A stretch of DNA of 64,000 nt from Paenibacillus chondroitinus NBRC 15376 (GCF_004000765.1 NZ_BILW01000010.1:1-64000), one strand, 5' to 3'. Counted from the first letter of the stretch, positions 50,665-60,640 are shown. Numbers and translations: made by a program. Notes: a model not told the origin generated them from the sequence alone.

Positions 50665-52677
50665 CTATATGAAAATTAACCCTTTATCTTCCGTAAGTTG
50701 AATACGTGATGTGCTTTCCGGTTGACCGGGTACGGCAATCTCAATTTCCTGCGCGGATACGCGGGTGATTGAAGCGCTGCTATCGGCCCGATACACGTGG
50801 ATGAAATCAGCTCTACGGTCATTACGACGGTGCAGGACCGCTGTCAACGGTTGACTCGGGTCGATAGAATCCCCTGGCGTATGTACCGCCAGCAGCTCGT
50901 CGCCCGGCTCCGCCAAGGCTGTGTGGAACACAACGGTGTTCTCACCGAGTGCATAAGACAGCTGCAGTTGGCCAACATCCGGCACCAGCCCGCCAATGAT
51001 CGGCAGCTTCTGTTCTGCCAACGAGGAAGCATCCTTCTCTTGAATCCGAAGTGTGTACACCTCGTCCCGTTCTTCAAGCGTTCCTGTTAAAGGCTGAACA
51101 GCCGGGTGCATCCACCATTCCATGTTTCGCGCCCCTTCGGCAAGCTCCACCTGGAACCAATCCAGCAGCCACTCTTCCGTAAGCATCAGGTGGCGATTCA
51201 TCGTGCAGCCTTCGTAGGCTCCGGTAGATTGCAACCAGGCATAGACGGACTTCCCGTCACTAGCCGCCTCATAACGAACGCAGCGCCCTTCATGCGGCGC
51301 TTGCGACATGCCGTCCAGCGACACGGTGTTGTGGCTGGACGTTTCGGCAAACCACGATTTCCGCATAGGCGAGCCGTAAGGCACCATGCCAAAATCGGGA
51401 GTAAGCGTTTGCGCAGGGTGCATCAACGTCAGATGCAGCTTGTCGTAGTGGCCGTGGGAACCGCCATGCTCGCCGAAATCGGCGAGGAACGACAGCGGGT
51501 TCCCCGCCACGCGGCCGATGACGAATCCGGCATCCGGCCAGAGTCTCGAAGCCCGCGGAGCCGTAGGAGCCTGCGGGCGCTCGTCTGTGCCATAGAGCAG
51601 CGCTTCCAGCTGCTCGCCGCCGGCAGCGCACAGCTGCCGGTACGCTTCGCGCAATACCGGCGCGAGGCCGGCAATGCCGTAGATCGCGAGCCCTTGCTCC
51701 GCGATCTCAGCGATCTCGCGGGCATAAGGAGCACGCGCGAGCGGCCCGTCATGCAGGGCAGGCAGCGCGCCCTGGTCGTCGGCCAGCTCGGCGAGCGCCT
51801 CCAGCATGCCGCGCATGGATTGGCCCTCTGCGCCTGTGACGGCGTAGAGGTCAATACCGAAGCGCTGCGCCATCTCCGCAGCGATCAAGTACGCCCGAAG
51901 CACGAATACGTGGTAATACGTGCTTCCTTCGAACTCGAACTGATCGGGTTTCACGCCGATCGAGAGATGATGCTTGAAGCCGCCTTGGCCTTCAATCAGC
52001 GCTTCCAGCGCCGCTTGTTCGCCGCGAGCGGCGTAGACGCAAGACAATGACGCGTTCAGCCAAGCGGTGTAATTGTTCTCCGCATTGTTCCGCTCATGAA
52101 TGAGAATGTGCCGGTATTCTTCCATACTCCCGGCAAGCAATCCCAGGAAGACGTCGATAGCCGCCTGCTCCTTCTCATCGAACACAACGCCTTTATCGCG
52201 CAATAATAAGTAAGCGCGAATCAGGGTTGTGGACCAGATCGCTTCCGTGAGCGCTTGATGGAACGCGCGCCCTTTCAGCATCCAGCTTTGCGCTTCCGGA
52301 TGCACGGGGTAGAGCGGGAACTGCTCGGCGTATTCGACGAGCAGTCTTTTGCTAAGCTGGGCGTAAGAAGCTTCGCCAAGCGTCGCATAGACAGCCGCTG
52401 CCTGCAACGCAACGCGTGCCAGCGACTGATGTTTAAACACGAGCCAAGCGCCGCGGTAAGCTTCGCCTTCAATGCTGCAGCCGTGCGGGCACGCGAACTC
52501 GGATGCATCGACTTGCCCATCATCGAACACCAGTTCGGTATGATGATGCGGACAAACATACTGGTGCCACCAGCCACCAGGTTCTTTCGGAATCGACAGG
52601 CTGCCGGCTTGCTGCAGCTTGTCGATTTCCTCTTTTAATAGATGGGCTATACGGTCCGATCTAAGCGCGGTACTCAT
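50665..52677 (-). CDS. Heparinase II/III-like polysaccharide lyase, second type
   Basis: A 670-residue cytoplasmic protein, unrelated in overall layout to its neighbour. The N-terminal part has Cys/His-rich YVCPHHHTEL and FACPHGC, then an alpha/alpha barrel, then the beta-sandwich with GEHGGSHGHYDKLHL and ETSSHNTVSLDG, the conserved heparinase II/III active-site segments. It probably removes unsaturated uronate units from oligomers. Its ATG overlaps the SDR stop codon (ATGA). The central part of the gene (51450-51850) is distinctly more G+C-rich than the ends. Confidence 0.8.
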   Translation of the reverse strand: MSTALRSDRIAHLLKEEIDKLQQAGSLSIPKEPGGWWHQYVCPHHHTELVFDDGQVDASEFACPHGCSIEGEAYRGAWLVFKHQSLARVALQAAAVYATLGEASYAQLSKRLLVEYAEQFPLYPVHPEAQSWMLKGRAFHQALTEAIWSTTLIRAYLLLRDKGVVFDEKEQAAIDVFLGLLAGSMEEYRHILIHERNNAENNYTAWLNASLSCVYAARGEQAALEALIEGQGGFKHHLSIGVKPDQFEFEGSTYYHVFVLRAYLIAAEMAQRFGIDLYAVTGAEGQSMRGMLEALAELADDQGALPALHDGPLARAPYAREIAEIAEQGLAIYGIAGLAPVLREAYRQLCAAGGEQLEALLYGTDERPQAPTAPRASRLWPDAGFVIGRVAGNPLSFLADFGEHGGSHGHYDKLHLTLMHPAQTLTPDFGMVPYGSPMRKSWFAETSSHNTVSLDGMSQAPHEGRCVRYEAASDGKSVYAWLQSTGAYEGCTMNRHLMLTEEWLLDWFQVELAEGARNMEWWMHPAVQPLTGTLEERDEVYTLRIQEKDASSLAEQKLPIIGGLVPDVGQLQLSYALGENTVVFHTALAEPGDELLAVHTPGDSIDPSQPLTAVLHRRNDRRADFIHVYRADSSASITRVSAQEIEIAVPGQPESTSRIQLTEDKGLIFI

Positions 52678-53441
52678 CGCATCATCATCCCGCCGTTGAT
52701 TTCAATCGTTTCACCTGTTACATAAGAAGCCAAATCGGAAGCCAGGTAAAGCACGGCGCCAGCTACATCATCAGGCGCTCCTTCACGTCCAAGCGGAATG
52801 CCGTTAATGGTCGCTGTACGAGCTGCGTCCGTTGTAAATGTCGCGTGGAACATCGTGTTCCCGATAAATCCTGGGGATACGTTATTCACAGTAATACCAC
52901 TTGCTGCGACTTCTTTCGCCAAGCCTTTGGAGTAAGTAAGTACGGCTGCTTTACTTGCTGCATATACGCTCGAACCTGGTCCGCCGCCGTTATGCGCAGC
53001 AACAGATGTCATGTTGACGATACGGCCATAGCCTTTGGCTTTCATGCCGGCAAGCACTCTTTTACACATAAACACGGTGCTTTTCAAGTTAACATCCATG
53101 ATGCGGTCGTACATCTCTTCAAACATTTCGGAATTCGGCACACGCTGTACCAGATGACCGGCATTGTTGACTAAAATATCAATGGTGCCACCCAGCGCTT
53201 GCTCCACTTCATTAACGAGTCTATCGATCTGCTCGATATTCGTCACATCGGCTTGCACTAACACAGCTTCCCCGCCTGCCGCTTGAATGGCTGCGACAAC
53301 TTCTTGCCCTTGTGCTACGTTGTTCAGGCAGTTCACGCCAACTTTTGCTCCATTGCTAGCCAAAGCCAGTGCGATCGCGCGTCCGATCCCCGCGTTTGAT
53401 CCTGTTACCAGTGCAATTTTCCCCGTTAAGTTGATGTTCAT
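52674..53441 (-). CDS. Short-chain dehydrogenase/reductase
   Basis: A 255-residue classical SDR: cofactor motif TGSNAGIGRA near the N-terminus, NNAG, the catalytic tyrosine-lysine YAASK, and the C-terminal ETIEINGG. In this context it may reduce the keto-uronate released by the two lyases (KduD- or DEH-reductase-like), which is inference. ATG 53441 follows GGGAGG by 8 bases. First gene of the SDR-lyase-lyase operon. Confidence 0.88.
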   Translation of the reverse strand: MNINLTGKIALVTGSNAGIGRAIALALASNGAKVGVNCLNNVAQGQEVVAAIQAAGGEAVLVQADVTNIEQIDRLVNEVEQALGGTIDILVNNAGHLVQRVPNSEMFEEMYDRIMDVNLKSTVFMCKRVLAGMKAKGYGRIVNMTSVAAHNGGGPGSSVYAASKAAVLTYSKGLAKEVAASGITVNNVSPGFIGNTMFHATFTTDAARTATINGIPLGREGAPDDVAGAVLYLASDLASYVTGETIEINGGMMMR

Positions 53442-53571
53442 ATGAATTCCTCCCATGTTTTGTATAAGATATATATGAATGGGAAAATAAGAGCCTCTAG
53501 CGACTTCTATTTCCCGTTTACCAACGAAAATTTTGATCGTTCGCCTTGGCGTCTAGACGTCTCGATGAGTG

Positions 53572-53757
53572 TAACGGACTCTAGGAACGTTAAATGAGTC
53601 TATTTGCTTCTTTTTTGAAGGCTAACGGAGGTGAGCGACTCTATTTCTTCTTCAGAGCATAGAAATGCCATCATATCAAGCCAATAAGGTCTTCTGTGTC
53701 CTTTAAAATAGTTGGCGATAGACTTTTGAGCCGATTAAGGTCATCTGAGTCCGTTAG
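53572..53757. repeat. Four-site intergenic element, TAACGG family
   Basis: Direct copies TAACGG at 53572 and 53623 (51 bp apart) face inverted copies CCTTTA at 53700 and CCGTTA at 53751 (51 bp apart). The central step is 77 bp, the same as in the element at 48072-48256. The rest of the gap to 53988 shows nothing recognisable except weak similarity to the motif (AATAAGAGCCTC at about 53485). Confidence 0.75.
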
Positions 53758-53988
53758 CTTTTAGATGAGCAGAGACGTGGGGAGAGTGGCGGATTGGCAA
53801 CCTTCGAACCTGCTGATTTCTCAGCCTTCCAGCCATCGTCTCGAAGAAAGTCTCTAGTTGTTGCCTCAAGTGCTCTCAGATTGTGTCTCAGCGTGACTCA
53901 AGCGTTCCCCAGGCGTTCCTCCTCCGCATTCAGCCCAACTCGCTTGCCCGTAGATGGGCAGTGGCAAGGCGGGTTTGGCCCGCTTCCA

Positions 53989-55836
53989 TCAGTTCCGCAT
54001 CTTCGGCCGCGTCGTCTCCGGCATCGTCATCGTCAGGCACGAGCCGCGTCCCCACTCGCTGTCGACAGACAGCCCGTAAGCCTCGCCGAACACCATCTGT
54101 ATGCGTCGATGCACGTTCATGAGGCCAATGCCGCCTCGGCGAGGCGAGCCGTTCTCTTCCGGCTCCGCCAATCGGTTCTGCTCCAGCTTCTTCCGCAGTT
54201 CCTCAAGCCGCTCCGGCTTCATGCCGATGCCATTGTCTTCCACAAAAACCTGGAACAAGCCGTTTTCCTTCTTGGCATTAATACGGATAAAGTGATGCGG
54301 CTCCACACCGTCCGGAAAAGCATGCTGAAAAATATTTTCAATCAATGGCTGCAGTGTCAGCCGAACCATTTTCTCCAGCAGCAGATATGGCGGGATCGCC
54401 ACGTCAATTTCAAACTCCTTGCCCGTTCGATGCTGCAAAACAATCATGTAGTTGCGAACATGGTTCAACTCATTTGCCACTGTAATCTCTTCCAGGTTGG
54501 TTTGAACGGAATAACGGAGCATGAACGCCATGGCTTCCACCATCTCGGTGATTTCCGTTGAATCCTGAACAATGGCATAACAGTTAATCGTTTCGAGTGT
54601 GTTATATAAAAAGTGAGGATTAATTTGCAGCTGCAGCGACTGATATTCCGCCCGCTGCCGCTCCAGCTTCGTCTCCCCTAGCTCCAAGGCATTTTTCTGC
54701 TGTTCCAGCTCCGCCTCGTAGACCCGCTCAATCATATCGGAAAGGCGCGTCACCATCAGGTTGTAGCTGTGAATAAGTCCGCCGATCTCGTCCGTGCGGC
54801 CGGATTCATCAATGTACTGCCAATTTCCCTTTTCCGTCTCTCTCATACTGTCTTTCAACCAACGAATCGGCGCAATAATCGAACGCCCGAAACGGGTTGC
54901 CAACCACAACGCAATGGCCAGGGTAATCAAACCTACGCTGATCGTTGTCGTTCGAATCGTATCAGCTGGTCGCCGCAGCTCGTCAACCGGCATGGAAGCG
55001 ACCAGATTCCAATCGGAGTAACCCGATTTGCGCGACACAAACATGCGCTCCTCACCGTCATACTTGTAAATGAAGGTCTGGTTGCCGCTTGCCAGCACAT
55101 GCGAAGCCAAATCGTCCTGCGGCTTGCGCTCGCTCATCGAACGAGGGTAAATGTAGTTCCCGGCATCGTCTATGATGAAAAAGAAACCTTTTTTCCCCAG
55201 ACTCACCCGATCCCACGTCTTCGCCAGCTCATCCAGCTTGATCTCGATGGCGACGACCCCGCGATTGGCATCCCCGTAAGAAGGTCCTCTTACTTTACGC
55301 GCCATCGTCACGACAGAGCCCTGATCCACCTCGCGAATACTCATATTCAGCAGCGAGATTTTGCCGTCTACCGGCGTCATTTTCATCAAATAATCATACT
55401 TTTCTTTCACCAGTACGGGATCGAAGTTCAGCAAATTCTGATTCTCATAGATGACTGAGCGCCCATGCTGGCCAACCGCATAAATCATGTTCAACTGTTT
55501 ATATAACGTCACAACGGAAATGACCGAAATACGTGCAAATTCCTTGATTTTTTCGCTGTAAACATAGTACTCGTACGAATCATCCGGTTTGATTTCCATA
55601 AATGCGCGCACATCCGAATTGGAGGAAAACGCGTTGCTGAGGAGCTCGTAAGCTTGCAAATAACTATCCGTCTGATAGTTGGCACTATCGATCATTTGCT
55701 CCATGTACTGCTTCACCTGGCCATCGAGCGCTCTGGAAGACTGCACATAGGAGAAAGCGCCAACCGATACGAGGGAGAGCACGATCACAATGAGAAAGTT
55801 GGAAAAAATTTGCCGTGACAGCGTCTTGCCTCTCAT
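53989..55836 (-). CDS. YesM-type sensor histidine kinase
   Basis: A 615-residue membrane kinase: TM1 at about residues 10-30, Cache-type sensor (about 35-285), TM2 at about 290-310, HAMP, H408 in NPHFLYNTLETIN, and an ATP-binding domain with PLIENIFQHAF and EDNGIGMKPE. Its ATG overlaps the stop codon of the response regulator gene (ATGA). This is the reverse gene order of the other two pairs, where the kinase comes first. Confidence 0.9.
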   Translation of the reverse strand: MRGKTLSRQIFSNFLIVIVLSLVSVGAFSYVQSSRALDGQVKQYMEQMIDSANYQTDSYLQAYELLSNAFSSNSDVRAFMEIKPDDSYEYYVYSEKIKEFARISVISVVTLYKQLNMIYAVGQHGRSVIYENQNLLNFDPVLVKEKYDYLMKMTPVDGKISLLNMSIREVDQGSVVTMARKVRGPSYGDANRGVVAIEIKLDELAKTWDRVSLGKKGFFFIIDDAGNYIYPRSMSERKPQDDLASHVLASGNQTFIYKYDGEERMFVSRKSGYSDWNLVASMPVDELRRPADTIRTTTISVGLITLAIALWLATRFGRSIIAPIRWLKDSMRETEKGNWQYIDESGRTDEIGGLIHSYNLMVTRLSDMIERVYEAELEQQKNALELGETKLERQRAEYQSLQLQINPHFLYNTLETINCYAIVQDSTEITEMVEAMAFMLRYSVQTNLEEITVANELNHVRNYMIVLQHRTGKEFEIDVAIPPYLLLEKMVRLTLQPLIENIFQHAFPDGVEPHHFIRINAKKENGLFQVFVEDNGIGMKPERLEELRKKLEQNRLAEPEENGSPRRGGIGLMNVHRRIQMVFGEAYGLSVDSEWGRGSCLTMTMPETTRPKMRN

Positions 55837-56873
55837 GTACGAATCCCCATTTGCTGGCGATACTCGGATGGAAGGCAGCCTTCATACTTCTTGAATGTTT
55901 TCGTAAAATGCGGGTGGTCAGCGTATCCGACTTCCCCCGAAATATCCGTGATGCGCCATTGCGGCTGCTCCAGCAGCTTTTTCGCTTTTTCCATGCGCCT
56001 GCGTGTGCGGTACTGCACGAATGTTTCCGATGTACTTTGCTTGAATAGTTGGCTAAAATACGACGGGTTGAGTCCGATGAATTCAGCTACTTCCTCTAAG
56101 GAAACTTCCTCTGCGAGGTGCGTCTCCATGTATTGCTTCGCTACCTCTACGGGGTCTTTCAGCTTCCCTTTCCGCTTATTCCTCAGCTCATCCAGGTGGC
56201 CGTAGACCGCACCGGTGAATCGGAGCCAAGCTTCCTCTTCGCTGTCAGCGCCGGTTAGGGCAAGCTCGCCTTGCATGAGATAAACATCGCGCACATTCAA
56301 ACGTTGATGCAGCAGGGTATGAATTTCCTGCAAAATATCGAGAAGCCGGTTCAGCTTCAGCTTATAATCTTTGAGCTCTGTATGAATTTCTTCGAGCAAG
56401 CTGTCTAATTCCGCCTGGTGCAGCATCCAGACCGCATGCTCCATGCGGCTTGCCCATTGTTCCAGCTTCGTTACGGCAATGAAAGATTCCGAGCTTACTT
56501 TGGACTTGGTACGGATCAGCTTCTCCAACACGTTCTGAAACCCTTTGATATTTACAGGCTTCAGCAAATACTCTTTGACACCATAAGAAACACATTTCTG
56601 GGCATATTCAAAATCGCTATACCCGGAAATAACGACAACCTGGATGTCCGCATCCATTTCGGCCACGCGGGCACACAGCTCCAAACCGTCCATTTTGGGC
56701 ATACGAATATCCGTAAATAGGAAGTCAGGTCGATCCTCTTGAATCCGCTGTAAGGCGACAACACCATTCTCAGCCGTTCGCAGGCTTTCGATCGGCAGCT
56801 CCGATTGTTCGACTAGCTTTTGTAATCCTTTGCGTATCATCGGTTCGTCATCGACAATGAGGATGCGGTACAT
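55833..56873 (-). CDS. YesN-type response regulator, AraC family (short form)
   Basis: A 346-residue regulator: receiver (1-120) with D55 (FTDIRMP), a short middle segment of about 110 residues, and a C-terminal AraC double helix-turn-helix (EEVSLEEVAEFIGLNPSYFS… ending CLPSEYRQQ). AAGGGAG precedes the ATG. It lies between the transporter genes and the lyase operon and probably controls both. Confidence 0.9.
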   Translation of the reverse strand: MYRILIVDDEPMIRKGLQKLVEQSELPIESLRTAENGVVALQRIQEDRPDFLFTDIRMPKMDGLELCARVAEMDADIQVVVISGYSDFEYAQKCVSYGVKEYLLKPVNIKGFQNVLEKLIRTKSKVSSESFIAVTKLEQWASRMEHAVWMLHQAELDSLLEEIHTELKDYKLKLNRLLDILQEIHTLLHQRLNVRDVYLMQGELALTGADSEEEAWLRFTGAVYGHLDELRNKRKGKLKDPVEVAKQYMETHLAEEVSLEEVAEFIGLNPSYFSQLFKQSTSETFVQYRTRRRMEKAKKLLEQPQWRITDISGEVGYADHPHFTKTFKKYEGCLPSEYRQQMGIRT

Positions 56874-56965
56874 GAGGCGGCAGCTCCCTTCTTACCCTTC
56901 TGAAATGCCCGCTCCCCACGCGCTGGTGTGCTCGTGAGGAGTCGGTCATGCTCAATTGCTTGAGC

Positions 56966-58549
56966 TTATTTACGCGGCATCGACACAGTCGTACCGGAAT
57001 CTTTGCTATTGAACTTCTCTGTAGCTTCCTTGATCACTTCGTTGCCGCCTTTGGACTTCCACTCTTCCAATACTTTTGGCCAATCGGAGATCGGCTCTTT
57101 GCCGTACACCATTTTGACCATGTGAGAAAGAATAACAGGAGGCGCTTGGTCGGACAGCGGTGAAATATCAGGATTTTTCATTAAGGACTCCAAGCGCGGC
57201 TCGAAGTTGATGCCGTCGCGTCCTTCATTTTTCAAAGTCGTATCGTACACGTTCATTAATTTCTTGCCATCTTCTGTCATACTAAGTGTGCCTTTATTAT
57301 AAGTTGTATCTTGAACCAACCACAAGAAGGATTGGCGGTAACGCTCTTCATCTACACCAGCAGAATCTGTCGGCGATTTGTAGTCGATTTTGCCGTCTAC
57401 CGTTTTGTACGTGTCGCCTTCGATACCGAATGTGAAGAACTTCTCAGCTTCGTCTGACATCATCCAGTCGTAGAACTTGATGATTTGCGCAGCATTTTTC
57501 ACGTTTTTGTTGATGAAGTAAGCACGCGGCGCAGGTCCATACAAGTAGTGGCCGCCTTTACCGTCCGGTCCTGTCGGGGACGCGATGATTTCGATATCGC
57601 CCGTTGGCACCGTCGTTTTCAACTGTGTTTCCCATTGCAGCATTTCATTGGCGTTCATGGACCACATACCTGCTTTACCCGCAAGGATTGTGTTTTTGAA
57701 TACCGTTGCGTTGATCGTTGCGAATTCTTTGTTAATCAAACCTTCGTCAAACATCGTTTTGTAGGTTTGAAGCGCTTTGGTCATATTCTCTGTATCGAAA
57801 AACTTCGGCAAAATTTGATCGCCGGACTTCTCAAACATGGAGAGGTATGGATAGACGTCATAGGCACCAAAGAAGGAATCCGCATATTTAAAGTTTTCGC
57901 GACCCATGTAGGGGTTCTCAACGCCCATTTCTTTGAACTTGCGAAGTACAGCCATGTACTCATCAACTGTTTTCGGCACGCCTAGACCGGCTTTATCCAG
58001 CAAGTCCTTACGAACGAAGATCGCGCGACGGGATGGGTTGGACAAATACTCCGGAATCGCATAGATTTTACCGTTGTATGTTACGTTATCCCAAGCGTCT
58101 TTCGGCACTTTTTTCAGCAAGTTAGGGCCGTACTGCTTCAGCAAGTCGTCCAGCGGCATGAATACGCCTGCTTTGACGGAACCCGCCATTTCTTTCCCGT
58201 TCACACCCCCACTGCCTTGAACAACATCAGGAATGTCGTTGGTTGCAAACATTTGGATCATTTTTTGTTCATATTCTTTGTGCGGAACAAGCACGATATT
58301 CAAATCGGAGTTTGTTAGTTCTTCGAGTTTCTTTACCCATTTGTCTTGGTTGATATCAGGAGACTTCTCCACGTGCCCGAATGCCAGTGTACGCAAGGAG
58401 ATGGAGAACTTCGTTTTTTCCGCCGGCTTTGCGCTAGCTCCGTTAGCTGCCGCACTGGTTGCCGGTTGTTCTGCTGGCTTGGAAGAGCAAGCTGCCATCG
58501 TAGTGGCCAAGAGAACTGCGGCCATCGTCGTGGGAATCCATTTTTTCAT
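56966..58549 (-). CDS. Carbohydrate-binding lipoprotein, LplA-like
   Basis: A 527-residue extracellular solute receptor of the long LplA type, with lipobox C21 (TTMAACSS). Large size and segments such as IYAIPEYLSNPSRRAIFVRK and GKAGMWSMNANEML are typical of receptors for oligosaccharides in Paenibacillus. ATG 58549 has AGAGGGG 6 bases upstream. The longer frame from 58594 would extend the signal peptide improperly. It is the third gene after the two permeases. Confidence 0.88.
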   Translation of the reverse strand: MKKWIPTTMAAVLLATTMAACSSKPAEQPATSAAANGASAKPAEKTKFSISLRTLAFGHVEKSPDINQDKWVKKLEELTNSDLNIVLVPHKEYEQKMIQMFATNDIPDVVQGSGGVNGKEMAGSVKAGVFMPLDDLLKQYGPNLLKKVPKDAWDNVTYNGKIYAIPEYLSNPSRRAIFVRKDLLDKAGLGVPKTVDEYMAVLRKFKEMGVENPYMGRENFKYADSFFGAYDVYPYLSMFEKSGDQILPKFFDTENMTKALQTYKTMFDEGLINKEFATINATVFKNTILAGKAGMWSMNANEMLQWETQLKTTVPTGDIEIIASPTGPDGKGGHYLYGPAPRAYFINKNVKNAAQIIKFYDWMMSDEAEKFFTFGIEGDTYKTVDGKIDYKSPTDSAGVDEERYRQSFLWLVQDTTYNKGTLSMTEDGKKLMNVYDTTLKNEGRDGINFEPRLESLMKNPDISPLSDQAPPVILSHMVKMVYGKEPISDWPKVLEEWKSKGGNEVIKEATEKFNSKDSGTTVSMPRK

Positions 58550-58598
58550 TTCTACCCCTCTTTTCATTTCGCTAAAATATGACCTCATACACATTCAT

Positions 58599-58614
58599 TG
58601 TAAAAGCGTTTACA
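58599..58614 (-). promoter_or_regulatory. cre-like operator upstream of the LplA-like gene
   Basis: TGTAAACGCTTTTACA on the minus strand is a near-palindrome close to the CcpA-binding cre consensus, 50 bp upstream of the start codon. It suggests glucose repression of the locus. Confidence 0.45.
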
Positions 58615-58708
58615 ATTTGTCGATATGGGCTGTCTTTAGTTCGAATTGTCTTTTTTTTAGAATGTTGTTAAAACTCGCCATCTCATACATCATTTCACAA
58701 ATGGTTTC

Positions 58709-59590
58709 TTATGATTTGACGGAGCCTACCATCATCCCTTTGACGAAATGACGCTGCAAGAACGGGTAAATCAGGATAATCGGGATCGTCGCGATAATAA
58801 TCGTCGCCATTTTGATCCCCTCCGGATCCATATGAGCCAGTCCGCTAAATTGCGAAGAGTTAGGATCGATGCTGATATCTTCAGATACAATGAGCTGGCG
58901 CAGCTTCACTTGAAGAGGCCATAGCGCTGGTTTGTTGATATAGTAAAGCGCGCTTTGATACGTATTCCAGTGGCCTACGGCATAGAAAATCCCAAGGGAC
59001 GCCATAACCGGCTTGGATAGAGGAAGTACGATATTCCAGATCATTCTGAGCTCTGAACAGCCGTCGATCCGGCCGGAGTCAATCAATTCGCTCGGGATTT
59101 GCAGGAAAAACGACCTCATTACGAAAAAGTTAAAGGCGCTGATCGCACCTGGAATCATAAGAGCCCAAAGCGAGTTCGTCAGATGCAAGTTTTTCATCAA
59201 AATAAAGTTAGGAATTAATGGTGCTGTAAAGACCATCGTAATTAGAACCATAATCACGACCGCATTGCGTCCGGCATACTCGGGGCGGGACACCGGATAA
59301 GCCAGTGAAGCTGTTGCAATCAAGTTGATGAGCGTGCCCACTACCGTAATATACACGGTTACTCCGAAAGAACGCCAGATGGCCGCATCGCTAAATACAT
59401 ATTGATAGTTGATCGCTGTAAATTGAACCGGCAGGAACAAAACCTTGCCATTCACGATAGCTTGAGATGAACTGAACGATTGAGCCAGCACGTTTAAGAA
59501 CGGCAGGAGCATCGCCAAGGATAAGAGCGTTAGAAATACGACATTAAATATGTTAAAAACTTGCCAACCGGCTGTCGGCTTGCGATTCAT
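58709..59590 (-). CDS. Carbohydrate ABC transporter permease, LplC/YtcP-like
   Basis: A 293-residue CUT1 permease with six helices and the EAA loop ELIDSGRIDGCSELRMIWNI. It ends with the family-typical RHFVKGMMVGSVKS. CGGAGG precedes the ATG. It follows the other permease by 18 bases and forms the heterodimeric channel with it. Confidence 0.9.
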   Translation of the reverse strand: MNRKPTAGWQVFNIFNVVFLTLLSLAMLLPFLNVLAQSFSSSQAIVNGKVLFLPVQFTAINYQYVFSDAAIWRSFGVTVYITVVGTLINLIATASLAYPVSRPEYAGRNAVVIMVLITMVFTAPLIPNFILMKNLHLTNSLWALMIPGAISAFNFFVMRSFFLQIPSELIDSGRIDGCSELRMIWNIVLPLSKPVMASLGIFYAVGHWNTYQSALYYINKPALWPLQVKLRQLIVSEDISIDPNSSQFSGLAHMDPEGIKMATIIIATIPIILIYPFLQRHFVKGMMVGSVKS

Positions 59591-59608
59591 ATAGCGTTCA
59601 CCTCCGTC

Positions 59609-60574
59609 TTAATACAAGCTTTCACCCGTTGTTTTTTTGCTGAGCACATTACCCGTTACAATAAAGATGACACCTACTATTGCTTTAAAAAGACCGATGG
59701 CCGTTGTATAGCTGAACTGTTGGCCTAATAATCCCGCGGTATAAATGTAGGTATCCAGAATTTCACCATTTTCTTTATTCAGCGGATTCAAGAACACGTA
59801 TACGCGCTCGAAGCCGAAATCTAAGAATTTACCAATGTGCAGCAGGAACAAAATCATAATGGTTGGCAGCAGCGATGGAAGCGTGATCGAAATGGTTTGT
59901 CTCCAACGGTTGGCACCGTCCACTTCCGAAGCTTCATATAAATCCGGATTAATTCCCGCAAGCGCTGCCAAATAAATAATCGTGCCGTAACCTGAATCCC
60001 GCCAAATCCCTGACGAGATAAGAACCGTGCGGATCCATGATTCTTCGCCCAAGAAGTAAATCGGTTCAAACCCCAGCCAAGCGATGAAATGGTTCACCGC
60101 GCCCGTCGAAGGGGAAAGAATGCCGATGGCGATCCCGCTCACGATAACCCATGACAGGAAGTGAGGCATGTAGACGACCGTCTGGAGAACGCGCTTGTAC
60201 AGCACAACGCGCAGCTCGTTAAGCAAGAGAGCCAGGATGATTGGCGCAGGGAATGCAAGCACTAAATCGTAGATCCCGATTAAGACTGTATTTTTCAAAA
60301 TTTTGATAAAATCATAATGGGCAAACATCCGTGTAAAATGTTCAAAACCCACCCATTTGCTTCCGGTGAAGCCGTCAAAAATGTTGTAATCCTGAAAGGC
60401 AATAACTGAACCTAGCAGCGGTACATACTTGAAAATAATAAAATATAAAATCCCAGGTACTGATATCAGATACAGCGCCCTATACTTCCAAAACGTTCGC
60501 AGAAAGGACTTGCCCTTTTTCGTCTGCGCACGCTTATTCATCTGTTCTACCGCTTGCGCGCCTACCGCCATCAT
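59609..60574 (-). CDS. Carbohydrate ABC transporter permease, LplB-like
   Basis: A 321-residue CUT1 permease with six helices and the EAA loop DLYEASEVDGANRWRQTISI. The segment SVIAFQDYNIFDGFTGSKWVG is typical of LplB proteins. Two adjacent ATGs (60574 and 60571) follow GAGGGGGG. Either may be used. First gene of the transporter operon. Confidence 0.9.
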   Translation of the reverse strand: MMAVGAQAVEQMNKRAQTKKGKSFLRTFWKYRALYLISVPGILYFIIFKYVPLLGSVIAFQDYNIFDGFTGSKWVGFEHFTRMFAHYDFIKILKNTVLIGIYDLVLAFPAPIILALLLNELRVVLYKRVLQTVVYMPHFLSWVIVSGIAIGILSPSTGAVNHFIAWLGFEPIYFLGEESWIRTVLISSGIWRDSGYGTIIYLAALAGINPDLYEASEVDGANRWRQTISITLPSLLPTIMILFLLHIGKFLDFGFERVYVFLNPLNKENGEILDTYIYTAGLLGQQFSYTTAIGLFKAIVGVIFIVTGNVLSKKTTGESLY

Positions 60575-60622
60575 CTAGCCCCCCTCACTATTTCTTCGTC
60601 GATGTTATACCCCTATGGTACC

Positions 60623-60640
60623 TTGCTAAAGCGCTTGCAA
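60623..60640 (-). promoter_or_regulatory. LacI/CcpA-type operator candidate upstream of the permease operon
   Basis: TTGCAAGCGCTTTAGCAA (minus strand) has symmetric TTGC/GCAA ends and a central CGCT, as in LacI-family and cre sites. It lies about 50 bp upstream of the LplB-like start. Confidence 0.4.

Noticed and set aside
51106-52050. 314-codon plus-strand frame
   Set aside because: Antisense to the second lyase in a G+C-rich segment where stop codons are rare in every frame.
53794-54561. 255-codon plus-strand frame
   Set aside because: Antisense to a fully conserved histidine kinase gene, with arginine/histidine-rich composition typical of shadow frames.
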